Shown here piece by piece: positions 27,450 through 37,132 of a stretch of 64,000 nucleotides of DNA. The notes beneath the pieces were generated by a model that was given only the letters and a program-made list of their open reading frames with translations, ran no database searches and was not told the DNA's origin. Position 1 is the stretch's first letter. Each line of letters begins with the position of its first letter. The position numbers and the translations under genes were made by a program. Location: assembly GCA_030295365.1 (NCBI GenBank), contig AP027062.1, forward strand, positions 702,001-766,000, given 5' to 3'. The stretch comes from Candidatus Rickettsia kotlanii (lineage in GTDB: Bacteria > Pseudomonadota > Alphaproteobacteria > Rickettsiales > Rickettsiaceae).

Positions 27450-28430
27450 GTGGATATTAAGTTAGGAAAATATAAGCCGACAAAGGAAGAATATATAAAA
27501 AGCTTTAAAGATATGCTCTTACTGCGTCGTTTTGAAGAAAAATGCGGCCAGTTATACGGAATGGGAGAAATCGGTGGTTTTTGTCATTTATATATAGGGC
27601 AAGAAGCAGTAATTTCTGCAGTAGATATGGTTAAACAAAAAGGTGATAGCACTATTACTAGCTATCGTGACCATGCTCATATTATTTTAGCAGGAACTGA
27701 GCCTAAGTATGTTCTTGCCGAGCTTATGGGGCGTGCTACAGGTTGCTCGAAAGGTAAGGGTGGCTCGATGCATTTATTTAATGTACCAAACAAATTTTAC
27801 GGTGGACACGGTATAGTAGGGGCTCAAGTACCGATAGGCACAGGACTTGCGTTTGCTGAAAAATATAATGATACGCATAATATCTGTTTTACTTTTTTAG
27901 GTGACGGTGCCGTTAATCAAGGTCAGGTATATGAAGCTTTTAATATGGCTGCTTTATGGGGTTTGCCGGTAGTTTATATTATTGAAAATAACGAATATTC
28001 GATGGGGACGTCTGTAGCACGTTCTACCTTTATGCATGGTTTATATAAGAAAGGGGCATCGTTTGGGATTAAAGGGTTTCAGCTAGACGGTATGGATTTT
28101 GAAGAAATGTATGACGGTTTTAAGCAAGCAGCCGAGTATGTTAGAGAAAATAGCTTTCCGCTGATATTAGAGGTAAAAACTTATCGTTATCGTGGGCATT
28201 CGATGTCCGACCCAGCAAAATATCGCAGTAAAGAAGAAGTTGAACAATATAAAGAGCGTGATCCGTTGGTAATAATAAGAAAAACGATACTCGACAATAA
28301 ATATGTAACCGAAGCGGATTTAAAAGAAATAGAACAGTCGGTAAAAGAAATTGTGAAAGAAGCAGTAGAATTCTCAGAAAGTTCACCGCTACCTGATGAA
28401 GGGGAGTTGTATACACAGGTGTACTGTTAA
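27450..28430 (+). CDS. pdhA: pyruvate dehydrogenase E1 component, alpha subunit
   Basis: 326 residues from a GTG start with an aaggag ribosome binding site about 10 bases upstream. Binds thiamine diphosphate with Gly-Asp-Gly-Ala-Val-Asn-Gln-Gly. The Tyr-Arg-Asp-His-Ala-His and phosphorylation-loop-like Tyr-Arg-Gly-His-Ser-Met-Ser-Asp-Pro segments are conserved. With PdhB it forms the alpha2beta2 E1 that decarboxylates pyruvate and passes acetyl to E2, feeding the TCA cycle. E2 and E3 are elsewhere. Confidence 0.95.
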   Translation: MDIKLGKYKPTKEEYIKSFKDMLLLRRFEEKCGQLYGMGEIGGFCHLYIGQEAVISAVDMVKQKGDSTITSYRDHAHIILAGTEPKYVLAELMGRATGCSKGKGGSMHLFNVPNKFYGGHGIVGAQVPIGTGLAFAEKYNDTHNICFTFLGDGAVNQGQVYEAFNMAALWGLPVVYIIENNEYSMGTSVARSTFMHGLYKKGASFGIKGFQLDGMDFEEMYDGFKQAAEYVRENSFPLILEVKTYRYRGHSMSDPAKYRSKEEVEQYKERDPLVIIRKTILDNKYVTEADLKEIEQSVKEIVKEAVEFSESSPLPDEGELYTQVYC

Positions 28431-28433
28431 GGT

Positions 28434-28563
28434 GTCATTGCGAGGAAAAACTGTAAGTTTTGACGAAGCAATCTCAGGAATTTGTTATTATTTCATGAGG
28501 TTGCCACGCAGCATACGGTTACTCGCAATGATGTTCATGCAGGCAGGCCTCCTTGCAATAACG
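28434..28563. repeat. family A repeat, extended copy, between pdhA and pdhB
   Basis: Opens gtcattgcgaggaaaaactg three bases after the pdhA stop. A first closing end (actcgcaatgatg) appears near 28533 and a second (ccttgcaataacg) ends at about 28563, so the right end looks partly duplicated. It lies inside the likely pdhA-pdhB transcript. Confidence 0.75.
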
Positions 28564-28590
28564 TTTAATTTAATCAAATAAAAAAGAAAA

Positions 28591-29571
28591 ATGCAAATAA
28601 CGGTACGTGAAGCGTTGCGTGATGCAATGCAAGAAGAGATGATAAGAGACGACAAGGTTTTCGTCATAGGCGAGGAAGTTGCAGAATATCAAGGAGCTTA
28701 CAAGGTAACTCAAGGATTACTCGAGCGATTTGGTCCTAAGAGGGTAATTGATACACCGATAACGGAATATGGTTTTGCAGGACTTGCAGTCGGAGCAGCT
28801 TTTGCAGGACTTCGCCCGATTGTGGAGTTTATGACCTTTAATTTTGCTATGCAAGCATTCGATCACATAGTTAATTCAGCTGCAAAAACACATTACATGT
28901 CAGGCGGGCAGGTCAAATGTCCGATAGTATTTAGAGGACCAAATGGAGCAGCAAGTAGAGTAGCTGCACAACATAGCCAAAATTATACAGCTTGCTATTC
29001 CCACATTCCGGGATTAAAAGTAGTAGCTCCTTATAGTGCAGAAGATCATAAAGGACTTATGCTTACAGCTATTAGGGATGATAATCCCGTTGTTTTTTTA
29101 GAAAATGAAATTTTATATGGTCATAGTTTTGACGTGCCGGAAATAATCGAGCCTATATCCTTTGGTCAGGCAAAAATTTTAAGAGAGGGTAGTAGTGCCA
29201 CTATAGTAACTTTCTCGATTCAAGTAAAACTTGCCTTAGATGCTGCAGATGTTTTGCAGAATGATAATATTGATTGCGAAGTTATTGATCTTCGCACTAT
29301 TAAACCGCTTGATACTGAGACAATAATAGAATCAGTGAAAAAAACTAATCGTTTAGTTGCAGTGGAAGAAGGGTGGTTTTTTGCAGGTGTTGGTGCAAGT
29401 ATAGCTTCTATTGTTATGAAAGAAGCATTTGATTATTTAGATGCTCCGATAGAGATTGTAAGTGGTAAAGATCTCCCCCTTCCTTATGCTGTTAATTTAG
29501 AAACACTAGCTCTGCCGAGTGAGAGCGATGTAATAGAAGCCGTTAAAAAGGTTTGTTATTATAGTATTTAA
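28591..29571 (+). CDS. pdhB: pyruvate dehydrogenase E1 component, beta subunit
   Basis: 326 residues. The N-terminal Glu-Glu-Val-Ala-Glu-Tyr-Gln-Gly-Ala and Asp-Thr-Pro-Ile-Thr-Glu-Tyr-Gly-Phe segments, the Met-Thr-Phe-Asn-Phe strand and the Gln-His-Ser-Gln-Asn loop are typical. The C-terminal transketolase domain has Val-Glu-Glu-Gly-Trp and Pro-Leu-Pro-Tyr-Ala. It binds the pyrophosphate half of the cofactor with PdhA. Confidence 0.96.
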   Translation: MQITVREALRDAMQEEMIRDDKVFVIGEEVAEYQGAYKVTQGLLERFGPKRVIDTPITEYGFAGLAVGAAFAGLRPIVEFMTFNFAMQAFDHIVNSAAKTHYMSGGQVKCPIVFRGPNGAASRVAAQHSQNYTACYSHIPGLKVVAPYSAEDHKGLMLTAIRDDNPVVFLENEILYGHSFDVPEIIEPISFGQAKILREGSSATIVTFSIQVKLALDAADVLQNDNIDCEVIDLRTIKPLDTETIIESVKKTNRLVAVEEGWFFAGVGASIASIVMKEAFDYLDAPIEIVSGKDLPLPYAVNLETLALPSESDVIEAVKKVCYYSI

Positions 29572-29591
29572 TGTATTAGCTTAGTTTTTTC

Positions 29592-29686
29592 GTCATTGCG
29601 AGCAACTGAAAGGAGCGTGGCAATCTCATAAAGCAAGATTCCAGAGGTTGCTGCGTCAAAACTGATAGTTTCCCCTTGCAATGACG
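29592..29686. repeat. family A repeat between convergent pdhB and typA
   Basis: About 95 bases, gtcattgcgagcaactgaaa to ccccttgcaatgacg, with ggcaatctcata and ttccagaggttgc inside. Being between convergent genes, it could serve as a bidirectional terminator. Confidence 0.83.
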
Positions 29687-29708
29687 ATGTCAACTTTTTT
29701 AGGTACAC

Positions 29709-31538
29709 CTACTTTGCAGCTCTTTTACGGTCGTTAGGGTCAAGTAGAGCTTTACGTAAACGAATAGATTTTGGTGTTATTTCAACTCGCTCGTCATCTT
29801 GTATATAGCTGATTGCCTGCTCTAACGTTAAAAGCATGGGTGGAGTTAGCCTTATGGCTTCGTCTTTACCTGCTGCTCTAACGTTGCTCAGTTGTTTCGC
29901 TTTTAGTGGGTTTACCTCTAGATCATTATCACGATTATGTTCGCCGATAATCATGCCTCTATATACTTTGTCACTAGGGTTTATAAACATCTTCCCCCTT
30001 TCTTCTAGATGCCATAGAGCATATGCGACCGCTGCCCCGTCACCGTTAGAGATAAGCACGCCGTTACGTCTTCCCTCGATATTCCCTTTATAATCAGCAT
30101 ATCCGTGGAAAATACGGTTCATAATCCCTGTGCCTCGTGTTTCGGTTAAAAACTGGCTGTGATAGCCGATTAACCCTCTAGAAGGTCCGATAAACGTAAC
30201 ACGGCTTTTACCGCCGCCTGACGGCCTCATATCAGTCATTTCAGCTTTTCTCAGTGCTAAAGATTTTACGACTACTCCAACATAATCATCATCAACGTCA
30301 ACTTGGATTTCTTCCATCGGTTCTTGCTTATTACCTTTCTCATCAGTTTGGAATAATACTTCGGGTCTGCTAATAGATAGCTCAAACCCTTCACGACGCA
30401 TAGTTTCAATTAAGATACCAAGTTGTAATTCACCACGCCCTGCAACTTGGAAAGCATTTTTCTCAGCAGTTTCAGTAACTTTTAAGGCAATGTTACTTTC
30501 AAGCTCACGCATTAACCTAGCTCCAATTAAGCTCGACGTAACTTTTGTCCCTTCGCTTCCTGCCAGCGGTGAGTCATTAACGCTAAAAGTTATTGATAAA
30601 GTCGGCGGGTCGATAGGTAGAGATGGTATGGCCTCGGTTATCTCAGGGGAGCAGAGAGTATCAGCAACATTGGCGTTTTCAACGCCTGCTACGGCAATAA
30701 TATCGCCGGCTGTAGCATCATTTATAGCGATTCGCTCTAAGCCTCTAAAGGCGAATATTTTAGTAATACGTCCGGTTTCAAGTACTTTATTCTCACGATT
30801 TAATACTTTTACGTTTTGGTTAATTTTAACAGTGCCGCTTTGTACACGACCTGTTAAAACCCTACCGAAGAAAGAATTATATTCTCTAGTAGTAACAAGC
30901 ATAGAAAACGGTGCTTTGTCATCGGCTAAGGGTTTTGGTACATGCTGTACTATAAGATCGAAAAGCGGTGCTAAATCATCTGCTAAATTGTCTAGAGGAT
31001 TAATTTTATCATCAAAGGTTAAAGATGCTCTACCTGCTTTACCTGATGCATAAACTATAGGGAAGTCAAGCTGACTGTTGTTTGCTTCAAGTGCCACAAA
31101 TAGCTCAAATACTTCATCGATAACTTCTTTAATTCTTTGGTCATCTCTATCGATTTTATTAATAACGACAATAGGTTTTAAGCCAAGATTTAACGCTTTA
31201 GAAAGTACGAATTTTGTTTGTGGCATTGGTCCTTCCGATGCATCGACAAGTAGCACTACACCGTCAACCATGCTAAGGATGCGTTCTACTTCACCACCAA
31301 AATCGGCGTGTCCTGGCGTATCAACTATATTGATACGGATATCGTTCCACATAAGAGCAGTGCATTTGGCAAGTATCGTGATTCCACGCTCACGCTCAAG
31401 ATCGTTAGAGTCCATAGCACGCTCAGCAACTGCTTGGTTAGCTCTAAATGTTCCGCTTTGTTTAAGCATGTTATCAACAAGTGTAGTTTTTCCATGATCA
31501 ACGTGGGCAATAATTGCTATATTACGAATAGATGTCAT
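29709..31538 (-). CDS. typA: translational GTPase TypA/BipA
   Basis: 609 residues. The G domain has Ala-His-Val-Asp-His-Gly-Lys-Thr-Thr, Arg-Gly-Ile-Thr-Ile, [10 protein letters not shown] and Asn-Lys-Ile-Asp. Domains II, III and V and the BipA-specific C-terminal domain follow. It helps assemble 50S subunits under stress. Long open frames on the opposite strand here are shadows of its biased codons. Confidence 0.96.
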   Translation of the reverse strand: MTSIRNIAIIAHVDHGKTTLVDNMLKQSGTFRANQAVAERAMDSNDLERERGITILAKCTALMWNDIRINIVDTPGHADFGGEVERILSMVDGVVLLVDASEGPMPQTKFVLSKALNLGLKPIVVINKIDRDDQRIKEVIDEVFELFVALEANNSQLDFPIVYASGKAGRASLTFDDKINPLDNLADDLAPLFDLIVQHVPKPLADDKAPFSMLVTTREYNSFFGRVLTGRVQSGTVKINQNVKVLNRENKVLETGRITKIFAFRGLERIAINDATAGDIIAVAGVENANVADTLCSPEITEAIPSLPIDPPTLSITFSVNDSPLAGSEGTKVTSSLIGARLMRELESNIALKVTETAEKNAFQVAGRGELQLGILIETMRREGFELSISRPEVLFQTDEKGNKQEPMEEIQVDVDDDYVGVVVKSLALRKAEMTDMRPSGGGKSRVTFIGPSRGLIGYHSQFLTETRGTGIMNRIFHGYADYKGNIEGRRNGVLISNGDGAAVAYALWHLEERGKMFINPSDKVYRGMIIGEHNRDNDLEVNPLKAKQLSNVRAAGKDEAIRLTPPMLLTLEQAISYIQDDERVEITPKSIRLRKALLDPNDRKRAAK

Positions 31539-31682
31539 CTTTAAAAATTCTCACAAGTTTACAATAGCTTTTCGTACTATACACTAAAATACCAAAAATT
31601 GGAATATAAGTTCTTGAAAAAGAAATTGATTTAACTGCAGAATAAAAATTACTAAGAATTAACTTTAAAATAAGAGAAATTA

Positions 31683-32483
31683 ATGAACGATAATACAGCT
31701 TTATTTATATTTGACTGTGACAATACTTGAGTGGGACATTCACATAATTATATCGGAGAGAGGTTAGGAGGTTTAATAGTACGTGAATATACAAAATTGC
31801 TTTTTTAGCTCCTATGAAGAACGAGAGCAAGAAAAAGTTAGGCTTGAGCAAAAATTTTCTATAGCGCTGATGGAGAAATTCCTAGATAATGAAAATTTAG
31901 ATTGGAAAAATGAAGAGCAAATAGCACGCCTTTTTAAGAATATTATATTATCCGGTCATAAAACAGCTATAGCATTATTTAATGATTATCCTCATGCTGT
32001 AAAATATGCATTAGAAAGGTTACTAGGAAAGGAAGATGCAGCAAAAATTTATATAAAATCAGCTTTACCTTCTAATAATTTTGAAGAAATTGTACTAAAT
32101 AAAGAATATATAAGAGCAATAATTAATAATACCGAAATAACTAATAAAAAAACATATTTTTCATGGATGATGATATTAAACATGTCAATGCTGCAAAAGA
32201 CTATGGTATTACAGTAGTTTTGGTTAAGAACAAAGGAACAGAGCATATTCATGAAGCTTTTAATTTTTTATATGAATTTAATGAACAGCATGAAATTTAT
32301 GTTGAGCTAGAAGAACCGACTACTGAGCCTTTGCTTAGTGATGAAAAGAGTACCTATTTAAGTCCTGAAGCAATAAACGCTATTTCGTTTGAACCTATTT
32401 CTAGTGATTATTATTTGGATGGCGAATATACCCCATGCATGGGAAGGGGAGGCGGGAATGTGCCAATGTTAGGTAAAGGTTAA
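31683..32483 (+). pseudogene. broken HAD-superfamily hydrolase gene
   Basis: Starts Met-Asn-Asp-Asn-Thr-Ala-Leu-Phe-Ile-Phe-Asp-Cys-Asp-Asn-Thr, matching HAD motif I, then meets a TGA at about 31728. A frame from 31783 carries the helical cap-like middle. At about 32155 the reading shifts to another frame that gives Phe-Met-Asp-Asp-Asp-Ile-Lys-His-Val-Asn-Ala-Ala-Lys-Asp-Tyr-Gly-Ile, HAD motif IV, and ends at 32483 with an acidic tail. All catalytic motifs are seen but not in one frame. A TGA and at least one frameshift make it a recent pseudogene. Confidence 0.78.
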
Positions 32484-32548
32484 GTTTTTAATTATAGACA
32501 AATTGTTTGATGTTATTTATTCTTAGATTAATAAGGGCGTTGTTCCAG

Positions 32549-32627
32549 TGTTATTCCCGCAACTTGATCGCGGGCTCTCAGGGTACTGCCTGTGGCACAA
32601 GATCCCGTGTTCAAGTCACGGATGACA
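32549..32627. repeat. family C repeat upstream of the skp-like gene
   Basis: Arms ttattcccgcaacttgatcg and cgtgttcaagtcacggatga. The centre (gctctcagggtactgcctgt) differs from the AT-rich centres of other C copies but is like that at 35923-36003, so these two form a subgroup. Confidence 0.75.
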
Positions 32628-32665
32628 ATCCTAGCCGACACCGTTTAACCTAAAAGGGATCAAAG

Positions 32666-33220
32666 ATGATATACCGAATATTATGTTTATGCATATTCAT
32701 AATAAATTTCTCAACGATTACGGAGGCACAAAATGTGCCAATTAAAGAAGATAATTTTAAAGTTAGAGTAGCTGTTGTTGATGTACAATCTATATTGGAA
32801 GGTTCGATCGCTATAAGAGATTTGCGTAATAAAATCGAAAAGCTTAATTATAAAATTCAAGAGGATATTGCTGCAAAAGAAGCAGAATTTAAACCGCTAG
32901 AAGAGCAGTTGCTAAATGAGCGTTCTCATTTAAGTGAAACCGAATTTGAGCATAAAGTAAACGAATTTAATGCAAAAGTTAGCCACGTTAGAAAAGAAAT
33001 TCAGATTAAGAAAACAAAGCTTGAACAAGCCCATGCTGAGGCTATGAGTAGAGTCCATGAAACAACTATTACAATAATTAGTGAACTTGCCGAGAAATAT
33101 AACCTTAATTTGGTAATTCCAAGTGCTCAAGTCTTATATGCCAAAAATAATTTGAATATAACCTCTGAAGTGACTTTTCTGTTGAATGAGAGATTAAAAG
33201 ATGTAACAATAAACTATTGA
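32666..33220 (+). CDS. OmpH/Skp-family periplasmic chaperone
   Basis: 184 residues. A signal peptide (about 1-20, ending Thr-Glu-Ala) leads into Val-Ala-Val-Val-Asp-Val-Gln-Ser-Ile-Leu, then a long coiled-coil hairpin (about 50-140), then Tyr-Asn-Leu-Asn-Leu-Val-Ile-Pro. This is the Skp trimer layout: a small beta core with helical tentacles that hold unfolded outer membrane proteins. It is separated from bamA and lpxD, its usual neighbours. Confidence 0.87.
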   Translation: MIYRILCLCIFIINFSTITEAQNVPIKEDNFKVRVAVVDVQSILEGSIAIRDLRNKIEKLNYKIQEDIAAKEAEFKPLEEQLLNERSHLSETEFEHKVNEFNAKVSHVRKEIQIKKTKLEQAHAEAMSRVHETTITIISELAEKYNLNLVIPSAQVLYAKNNLNITSEVTFLLNERLKDVTINY

Positions 33221-33243
33221 TAGTGTTGTATGGATTTTTGTGT

Positions 33244-33375
33244 GTCATTCCCGCGTAGGCGGTAGTCAAGAAAAATAACTTCAATATTGATATAGAAGTT
33301 ACATATCTGATAAAATAAATCTATAAAAACTAGTTTTTATAGGTTTTACTGGATTCCCGCCTACGCGGGAATGAT
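33244..33375. repeat. family B repeat upstream of icd
   Basis: About 132 bases, gtcattcccgcgtaggcggt to ccgcctacgcgggaatgat. Inner arms acttcaatattga / tatagaagt and ataaatctataaaaactag / tttataggtttt are visible. It ends about 20 bases before the icd ATG. Confidence 0.85.
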
Positions 33376-33396
33376 ATAAACAATAGAGTATTTAAT

Positions 33397-34848
33397 ATGG
33401 CAGAATTTACACCGATTACAATTGCATACGGGGACGGTATAGGTCCTGAAATAATGGAGGCAGTGCTTTATATATTACGTAAAGCTGATGCTCGTATTCG
33501 TTTAGAAACCATTGAAGTAGGTGAAAAGCTTTACAAGAAGCATTATACTTCAGGCATAAGTGAGGAAAGCTGGGAATCAATACAACGCACTGGTATTATA
33601 CTTAAAGCCCCGATTACTACTCCGCAAGGTGGAGGATATAAAAGTTTAAATGTCACGATTCGTAAAACATTACAGCTTTTTGCTAATATTCGTCCTTCCG
33701 TTTCGTTTCATCCTTTTGCTAGAACATTACATCCAAATTTGAACCTAACTATTATACGTGAGAATGAGGAAGATTTATACGCAGGTATAGAATACCGCCA
33801 AACGCATAATATGTATGAGTCAATGAAGTTGATAAGTCATACAGGATGTGAGAAGATTATTAGATATGCTTTTGAATATGCAGTAAAAAATAACCGTAAA
33901 AAAGTCACGTGTTTAAGCAAAGATAATATTATGAAATTTTCTGATGGAGTTTTACATAAAGTATTTAATGAGATTGCAAAAGAATACCCGCAAATTAATA
34001 ACGCACATTATATTATCGATATCGGGACGGCAAGGCTTGCTACCAAACCGGAAATATTTGACGTTATCGTAACTTCTAATTTATACGGTGATATCATATC
34101 TGACGTAGCTGCTGAAATGTCAGGCTCGGTAGGCCTTGCAGGTTCTGCAAATATTGGGCAGCATTATGCGATGTTTGAAGCGGTACATGGAAGTGCTCCC
34201 GATATTGCCGGTAAAGATATCGCAAATCCGTCAGGGCTTTTAAATGCTGCAATAATGATGCTAGTACATATAGGGCAGGGTGATATCGCTACATTAATCG
34301 AAAATGCTTGGAAAAAAACTATAGAGGATGGCGTTCATACAGCCGATATATATAACGAGCAGAGTTCTAGTAAAAAAGTTGGTACAAAAGAATTTGTCAA
34401 AGAAGTAGCGAAAAGATTAGGACAGTTACCGACAAAGCTACCTAAAGCAGATTATCCCTTAATTGCTGAGAAGCAAGAAAGCAATATAGATTATAAAATT
34501 GATACTAAAGAAGTTAAGAAATTGGTCGGTACGGATATATTTGTGAATATGAATGTATCTTCCGCTCACGATATAGCAAATAAAATTAATAAACTTGATC
34601 TTGGTAATTTTGAGTTAAAAACAATCTCGTCAAAAGGATTAAAGCTGTGGCCTCGTGATACAAGGTTTGAAACTGTTTCCGATCATTGGTGTTGTCGTTT
34701 TATGAATAAAGACGGCACAGAAATAAAGCATTTAGATATAACAAGATTGCTTGAAGCTTTAAGCACAGCGAATATCGATTTTATCAAAGTAGAGAATCTA
34801 TTTGAATTTGACGGGGTTGCAGGTTATAGCTTGGCTCAAGGTGAGTAA
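33397..34848 (+). CDS. icd: NADP-dependent isocitrate dehydrogenase
   Basis: 483 residues. TCA-cycle enzyme, isocitrate to 2-oxoglutarate. The N-terminal Gly-Asp-Gly-Ile-Gly-Pro-Glu, the Arg-Glu-Asn-Glu-Glu-Asp-Leu-Tyr-Ala-Gly loop, the metal-binding Asn-Leu-Tyr-Gly-Asp-Ile-Ile-Ser-Asp and the His-Gly-Ser-Ala-Pro-Asp-Ile-Ala-Gly cofactor loop are intact. It is longer than the E. coli enzyme: a C-terminal domain of about 140 residues resembles that of Thermus-type IDH. NADP use is inferred from the family. Confidence 0.93.
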   Translation: MAEFTPITIAYGDGIGPEIMEAVLYILRKADARIRLETIEVGEKLYKKHYTSGISEESWESIQRTGIILKAPITTPQGGGYKSLNVTIRKTLQLFANIRPSVSFHPFARTLHPNLNLTIIRENEEDLYAGIEYRQTHNMYESMKLISHTGCEKIIRYAFEYAVKNNRKKVTCLSKDNIMKFSDGVLHKVFNEIAKEYPQINNAHYIIDIGTARLATKPEIFDVIVTSNLYGDIISDVAAEMSGSVGLAGSANIGQHYAMFEAVHGSAPDIAGKDIANPSGLLNAAIMMLVHIGQGDIATLIENAWKKTIEDGVHTADIYNEQSSSKKVGTKEFVKEVAKRLGQLPTKLPKADYPLIAEKQESNIDYKIDTKEVKKLVGTDIFVNMNVSSAHDIANKINKLDLGNFELKTISSKGLKLWPRDTRFETVSDHWCCRFMNKDGTEIKHLDITRLLEALSTANIDFIKVENLFEFDGVAGYSLAQGE

Positions 34849-34852
34849 AAAC

Positions 34853-34945
34853 GTCATTGCGAGTGAACTTTAGTTCATGCGGCAATCTCAGGACTTTTGC
34901 ATGAGATTGCTTCGTCAAGTATTTCATAATCTCCTCGTAATGACG
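34853..34945. repeat. family A repeat between icd and mnhG
   Basis: About 93 bases, gtcattgcgagtgaacttta to ctcctcgtaatgacg, with ggcaatctcagg and atgagattgct arms. Confidence 0.83.
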
Positions 34946-34962
34946 AAAAAAGGATAAACACA

Positions 34963-35283
34963 ATGACACTATACTATGTAGGAATTTTATTAGTAATTAT
35001 TGGATTATTTGCTATATTTTCAGGCATAATCGGTTTTTTTAGATTTCCTGATTTTTATACTAAATTACATGCAGCGAGTGTTATTGAGAGTTTCGGTGTG
35101 CCTATTTGCTTAATAGGTTTTGTGTGCATTGAAGCAGATATTGTGAACTCTGTTAAATTAATTTTAGCGGCTTTATTGATTTTTATACTAAATCCGGTAG
35201 CAACTCATGCACTTGGTAAAGCATCTTTATTTATGAAAATTAGAGCTGATAGTACCGTCATTGCGAGGAAAATTACGAAGTAA
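34963..35283 (+). CDS. mnhG: Na+/H+ antiporter subunit MnhG/MrpG
   Basis: 106 residues, three membrane helices. The MrpG signature Gly-Phe-Phe-Arg-Phe-Pro-Asp-Phe-Tyr-Thr-Lys-Leu-His-Ala-Ala is present, and Asn-Pro-Val-Ala-Thr-His-Ala-Leu-Gly follows in the last helix. It is a small subunit of the multi-protein Mrp antiporter. The last nine or so residues (Val-Ile-Ala-Arg-Lys-Ile-Thr-Lys) are encoded by a family A repeat, which also provides the stop codon. Other Mrp subunits are at 35.3 and 53-58.6 kb. Confidence 0.9.
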   Translation: MTLYYVGILLVIIGLFAIFSGIIGFFRFPDFYTKLHAASVIESFGVPICLIGFVCIEADIVNSVKLILAALLIFILNPVATHALGKASLFMKIRADSTVIARKITK

Positions 35284-35352
35284 TTGACGAAGAAATCTCA
35301 GGATGCTTAATAAGATTGCTACGTCGAAATTACGTTTCTCCTCGCAATGACG
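35257..35352. repeat. family A repeat joining mnhG and the mnhB-like gene
   Basis: About 96 bases, gtcattgcgaggaaaattac to ctcctcgcaatgacg. It contains the last codons and stop of mnhG and ends 18 bases before the next gene's likely ATG. An ATG within its right end (35347) is in frame with that gene. Confidence 0.85.
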
Positions 35353-35370
35353 TTAATTTTTAATAACCAT

Positions 35371-36417
35371 ATGACAAAGACAGCTTTAAATTTTGATCTC
35401 AGCAATTACCTACTTAACTTAATTGCTTTTTTATTGATCTTAATCTCGATAAAAATAATTTTTGCTAAAGATTTACTAAATGCAGTGATTGCTACTTCTA
35501 TATTTAGCTTATTAATTGGTGTATCCTATCTTATTATGGATGCTCCTGATGTCGCAATGACCGAGGCAGCACTTGGAGCTTGCTTATCAACATGCGTATA
35601 TTTGAATTTGTTGCGTAAATTACCTTCGGATTTAAAGAATATTGAGAGAACTAATATTATTCCAGCAAGTTTAATATGTTTATTGTTTGTAGTAACTCTT
35701 GCTTATATAGGGCTCGAATTACCGAATTACGGTGATGATAATGCTCCTATTCATATGCATTCAAGTAAATATTATATCGAAAATACCTCTAGAGATATAG
35801 GTGTACCTTCTTTTGTTGCGGCTATTCTTGCAAGTTATCGTGGATATGATACTTTAGGTGAAACTAGCGTAATTTTAATTGCAGGAATTGCCGTGCTATT
35901 GATTTTTTCAAGAAAGTCTGATGATATCATACCGCGACTTGATCGCGGTATCTCAGGATACAGCAGGCGATACAAGATCCCGTGGTCAAGCCATGGGATG
36001 ACAAATCCAATCATAAAATATATTACTAGTTTTATAATACCTTATATAATTTTATATAGTATATATATTCAGCTTAACGGTGAGTCTTCACCGGGTGGTG
36101 GGTTTCAAGCAGGTGTTATATTTGCATCTAGCCTTATTGCTTATGATTTAGTTTACGGTAATCGAAAATTAAACCGATATTTTCCTCCTAACATGCTAGT
36201 TTGTATTGCGGTTTTAGGTGTAGCAATATATGCAATTGTAGGAATAATATCACTCTTTTTTAACGATAATTATTTAAATTATTATTCACTAACAAATTTT
36301 ATCAATGATAAGCTACTTGCTCAGCATATTGCGATAGTTATTGTTGAAATTGGTATAGGTTTAACTGTTGCAGCTATTATGTACTTAATTTACAACGTAT
36401 TTAATAATTATGAATAG
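35371..36417 (+). CDS. mnhB: Mrp antiporter subunit, MbhD/MbhE-MnhB-like, with repeat insertion
   Basis: 348 residues from the ATG at 35371. The first part (about 1-110) resembles the DUF4040/MbhD segment found at the C terminus of MrpA (Ala-Pro-Asp-Val-Ala-Met-Thr-Glu-Ala-Ala). After a loop comes a MbhE-like helix (Gly-Glu-Thr-Ser-Val-Ile-Leu) and then MnhB (Gly-Glu-Ser-Ser-Pro-Gly-Gly-Gly-Phe-Gln-Ala-Gly) to the end. About residues 185-211 come from a family C repeat in frame, lying in the loop before the MnhB domain. It overlaps ccmB by 8 bases. Confidence 0.82.
   Translation: MTKTALNFDLSNYLLNLIAFLLILISIKIIFAKDLLNAVIATSIFSLLIGVSYLIMDAPDVAMTEAALGACLSTCVYLNLLRKLPSDLKNIERTNIIPASLICLLFVVTLAYIGLELPNYGDDNAPIHMHSSKYYIENTSRDIGVPSFVAAILASYRGYDTLGETSVILIAGIAVLLIFSRKSDDIIPRLDRGISGYSRRYKIPWSSHGMTNPIIKYITSFIIPYIILYSIYIQLNGESSPGGGFQAGVIFASSLIAYDLVYGNRKLNRYFPPNMLVCIAVLGVAIYAIVGIISLFFNDNYLNYYSLTNFINDKLLAQHIAIVIVEIGIGLTVAAIMYLIYNVFNNYE
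35923..36003. repeat. family C repeat inserted in frame in the mnhB-like gene
   Basis: 81 bases (27 codons), arms tatcataccgcgacttgatc and gtggtcaagccatgggatga. It is read as Ile-Ile-Pro-Arg-Leu-Asp-Arg-Gly-Ile and Tyr-Lys-Ile-Pro-Trp-Ser-Ser-His-Gly-Met-Thr, a hydrophilic stretch between membrane helices. There is no stop and the frame is kept. Confidence 0.88.
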
Positions 36418-37057
36418 TCTATTTGTACTAATTAAGCGTGAATTGATAGTGCAAAATCGCATTAATAATATAATTAAATATCTAGTTATATTTTTTTTAT
36501 TTTGCATAATTAGTACTGTTTTAATTAACAGTGAAAGGGATATTAACAAATTCGGTTTAATTTTTTCGGTAATTTGTTTATTAATTTCATTAATCGGTTT
36601 TTCTTCGGTTATATTTAAATCTGATTTGGAAGATGGAAGTTTAGAGTTATTATTATCAATTATTAGTCATGAAAAAATTATATTGGCTAAATTTTTTGCT
36701 ATATTGATCAGCAGTACGATAGGGCTGGTTTTTGTTTTACCTATTATTTATGTTTTTTTTGATCAAACTTTGTTTGAGATAATATTTTTCTTTATTAGTG
36801 TATGGATGATACTAGTGTTATCAAGTAGTTTAGTAGTGTTATCCGGTAGCGTGCAATGTTATTTTAAGAAAAATGCTAATTTTGTTGGTACATTTATCAT
36901 GCCGTTATTAATTCCAAATATTATAATGACAGGTTTAATATTACAAGATAATAACTTACAATTAATTTTTATTATGATAGGAATTAATTTAGTATTTTTA
37001 CCGATTTCATTCTTCTTGAGTTCCTGTTTAATTAAAAATATTTATAATATTACGTGA
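36410..37057 (+). CDS. ccmB: haem exporter permease CcmB
   Basis: 215 residues with six hydrophobic helices. CcmB is the membrane part of the CcmAB transporter of cytochrome c maturation system I. The Leu-Glu-Asp-Gly-Ser-Leu-Glu-Leu-Leu-Leu segment after helix 2 is the family hallmark. It supports haem attachment to the cytochromes c encoded here (cycM, petC). ccmA and ccmC are not adjacent. Confidence 0.88.
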   Translation: MNSLFVLIKRELIVQNRINNIIKYLVIFFLFCIISTVLINSERDINKFGLIFSVICLLISLIGFSSVIFKSDLEDGSLELLLSIISHEKIILAKFFAILISSTIGLVFVLPIIYVFFDQTLFEIIFFFISVWMILVLSSSLVVLSGSVQCYFKKNANFVGTFIMPLLIPNIIMTGLILQDNNLQLIFIMIGINLVFLPISFFLSSCLIKNIYNIT

Positions 37058-37132
37058 TTTTGCTTTATTTTTACTAATGTAGTGATATAAAATAAGATGA
37101 ATATTATTAATAAGTTTTTTTGAGAAAAATAT

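Noticed and set aside
28396-28581. 61-residue frame between pdhA and pdhB
   Set aside because: It is translated family A repeat with no gene features.
30490-31053. 187-residue open frame on the plus strand
   Set aside because: It lies wholly antisense to typA and has no domain; it is a by-product of typA codon use.
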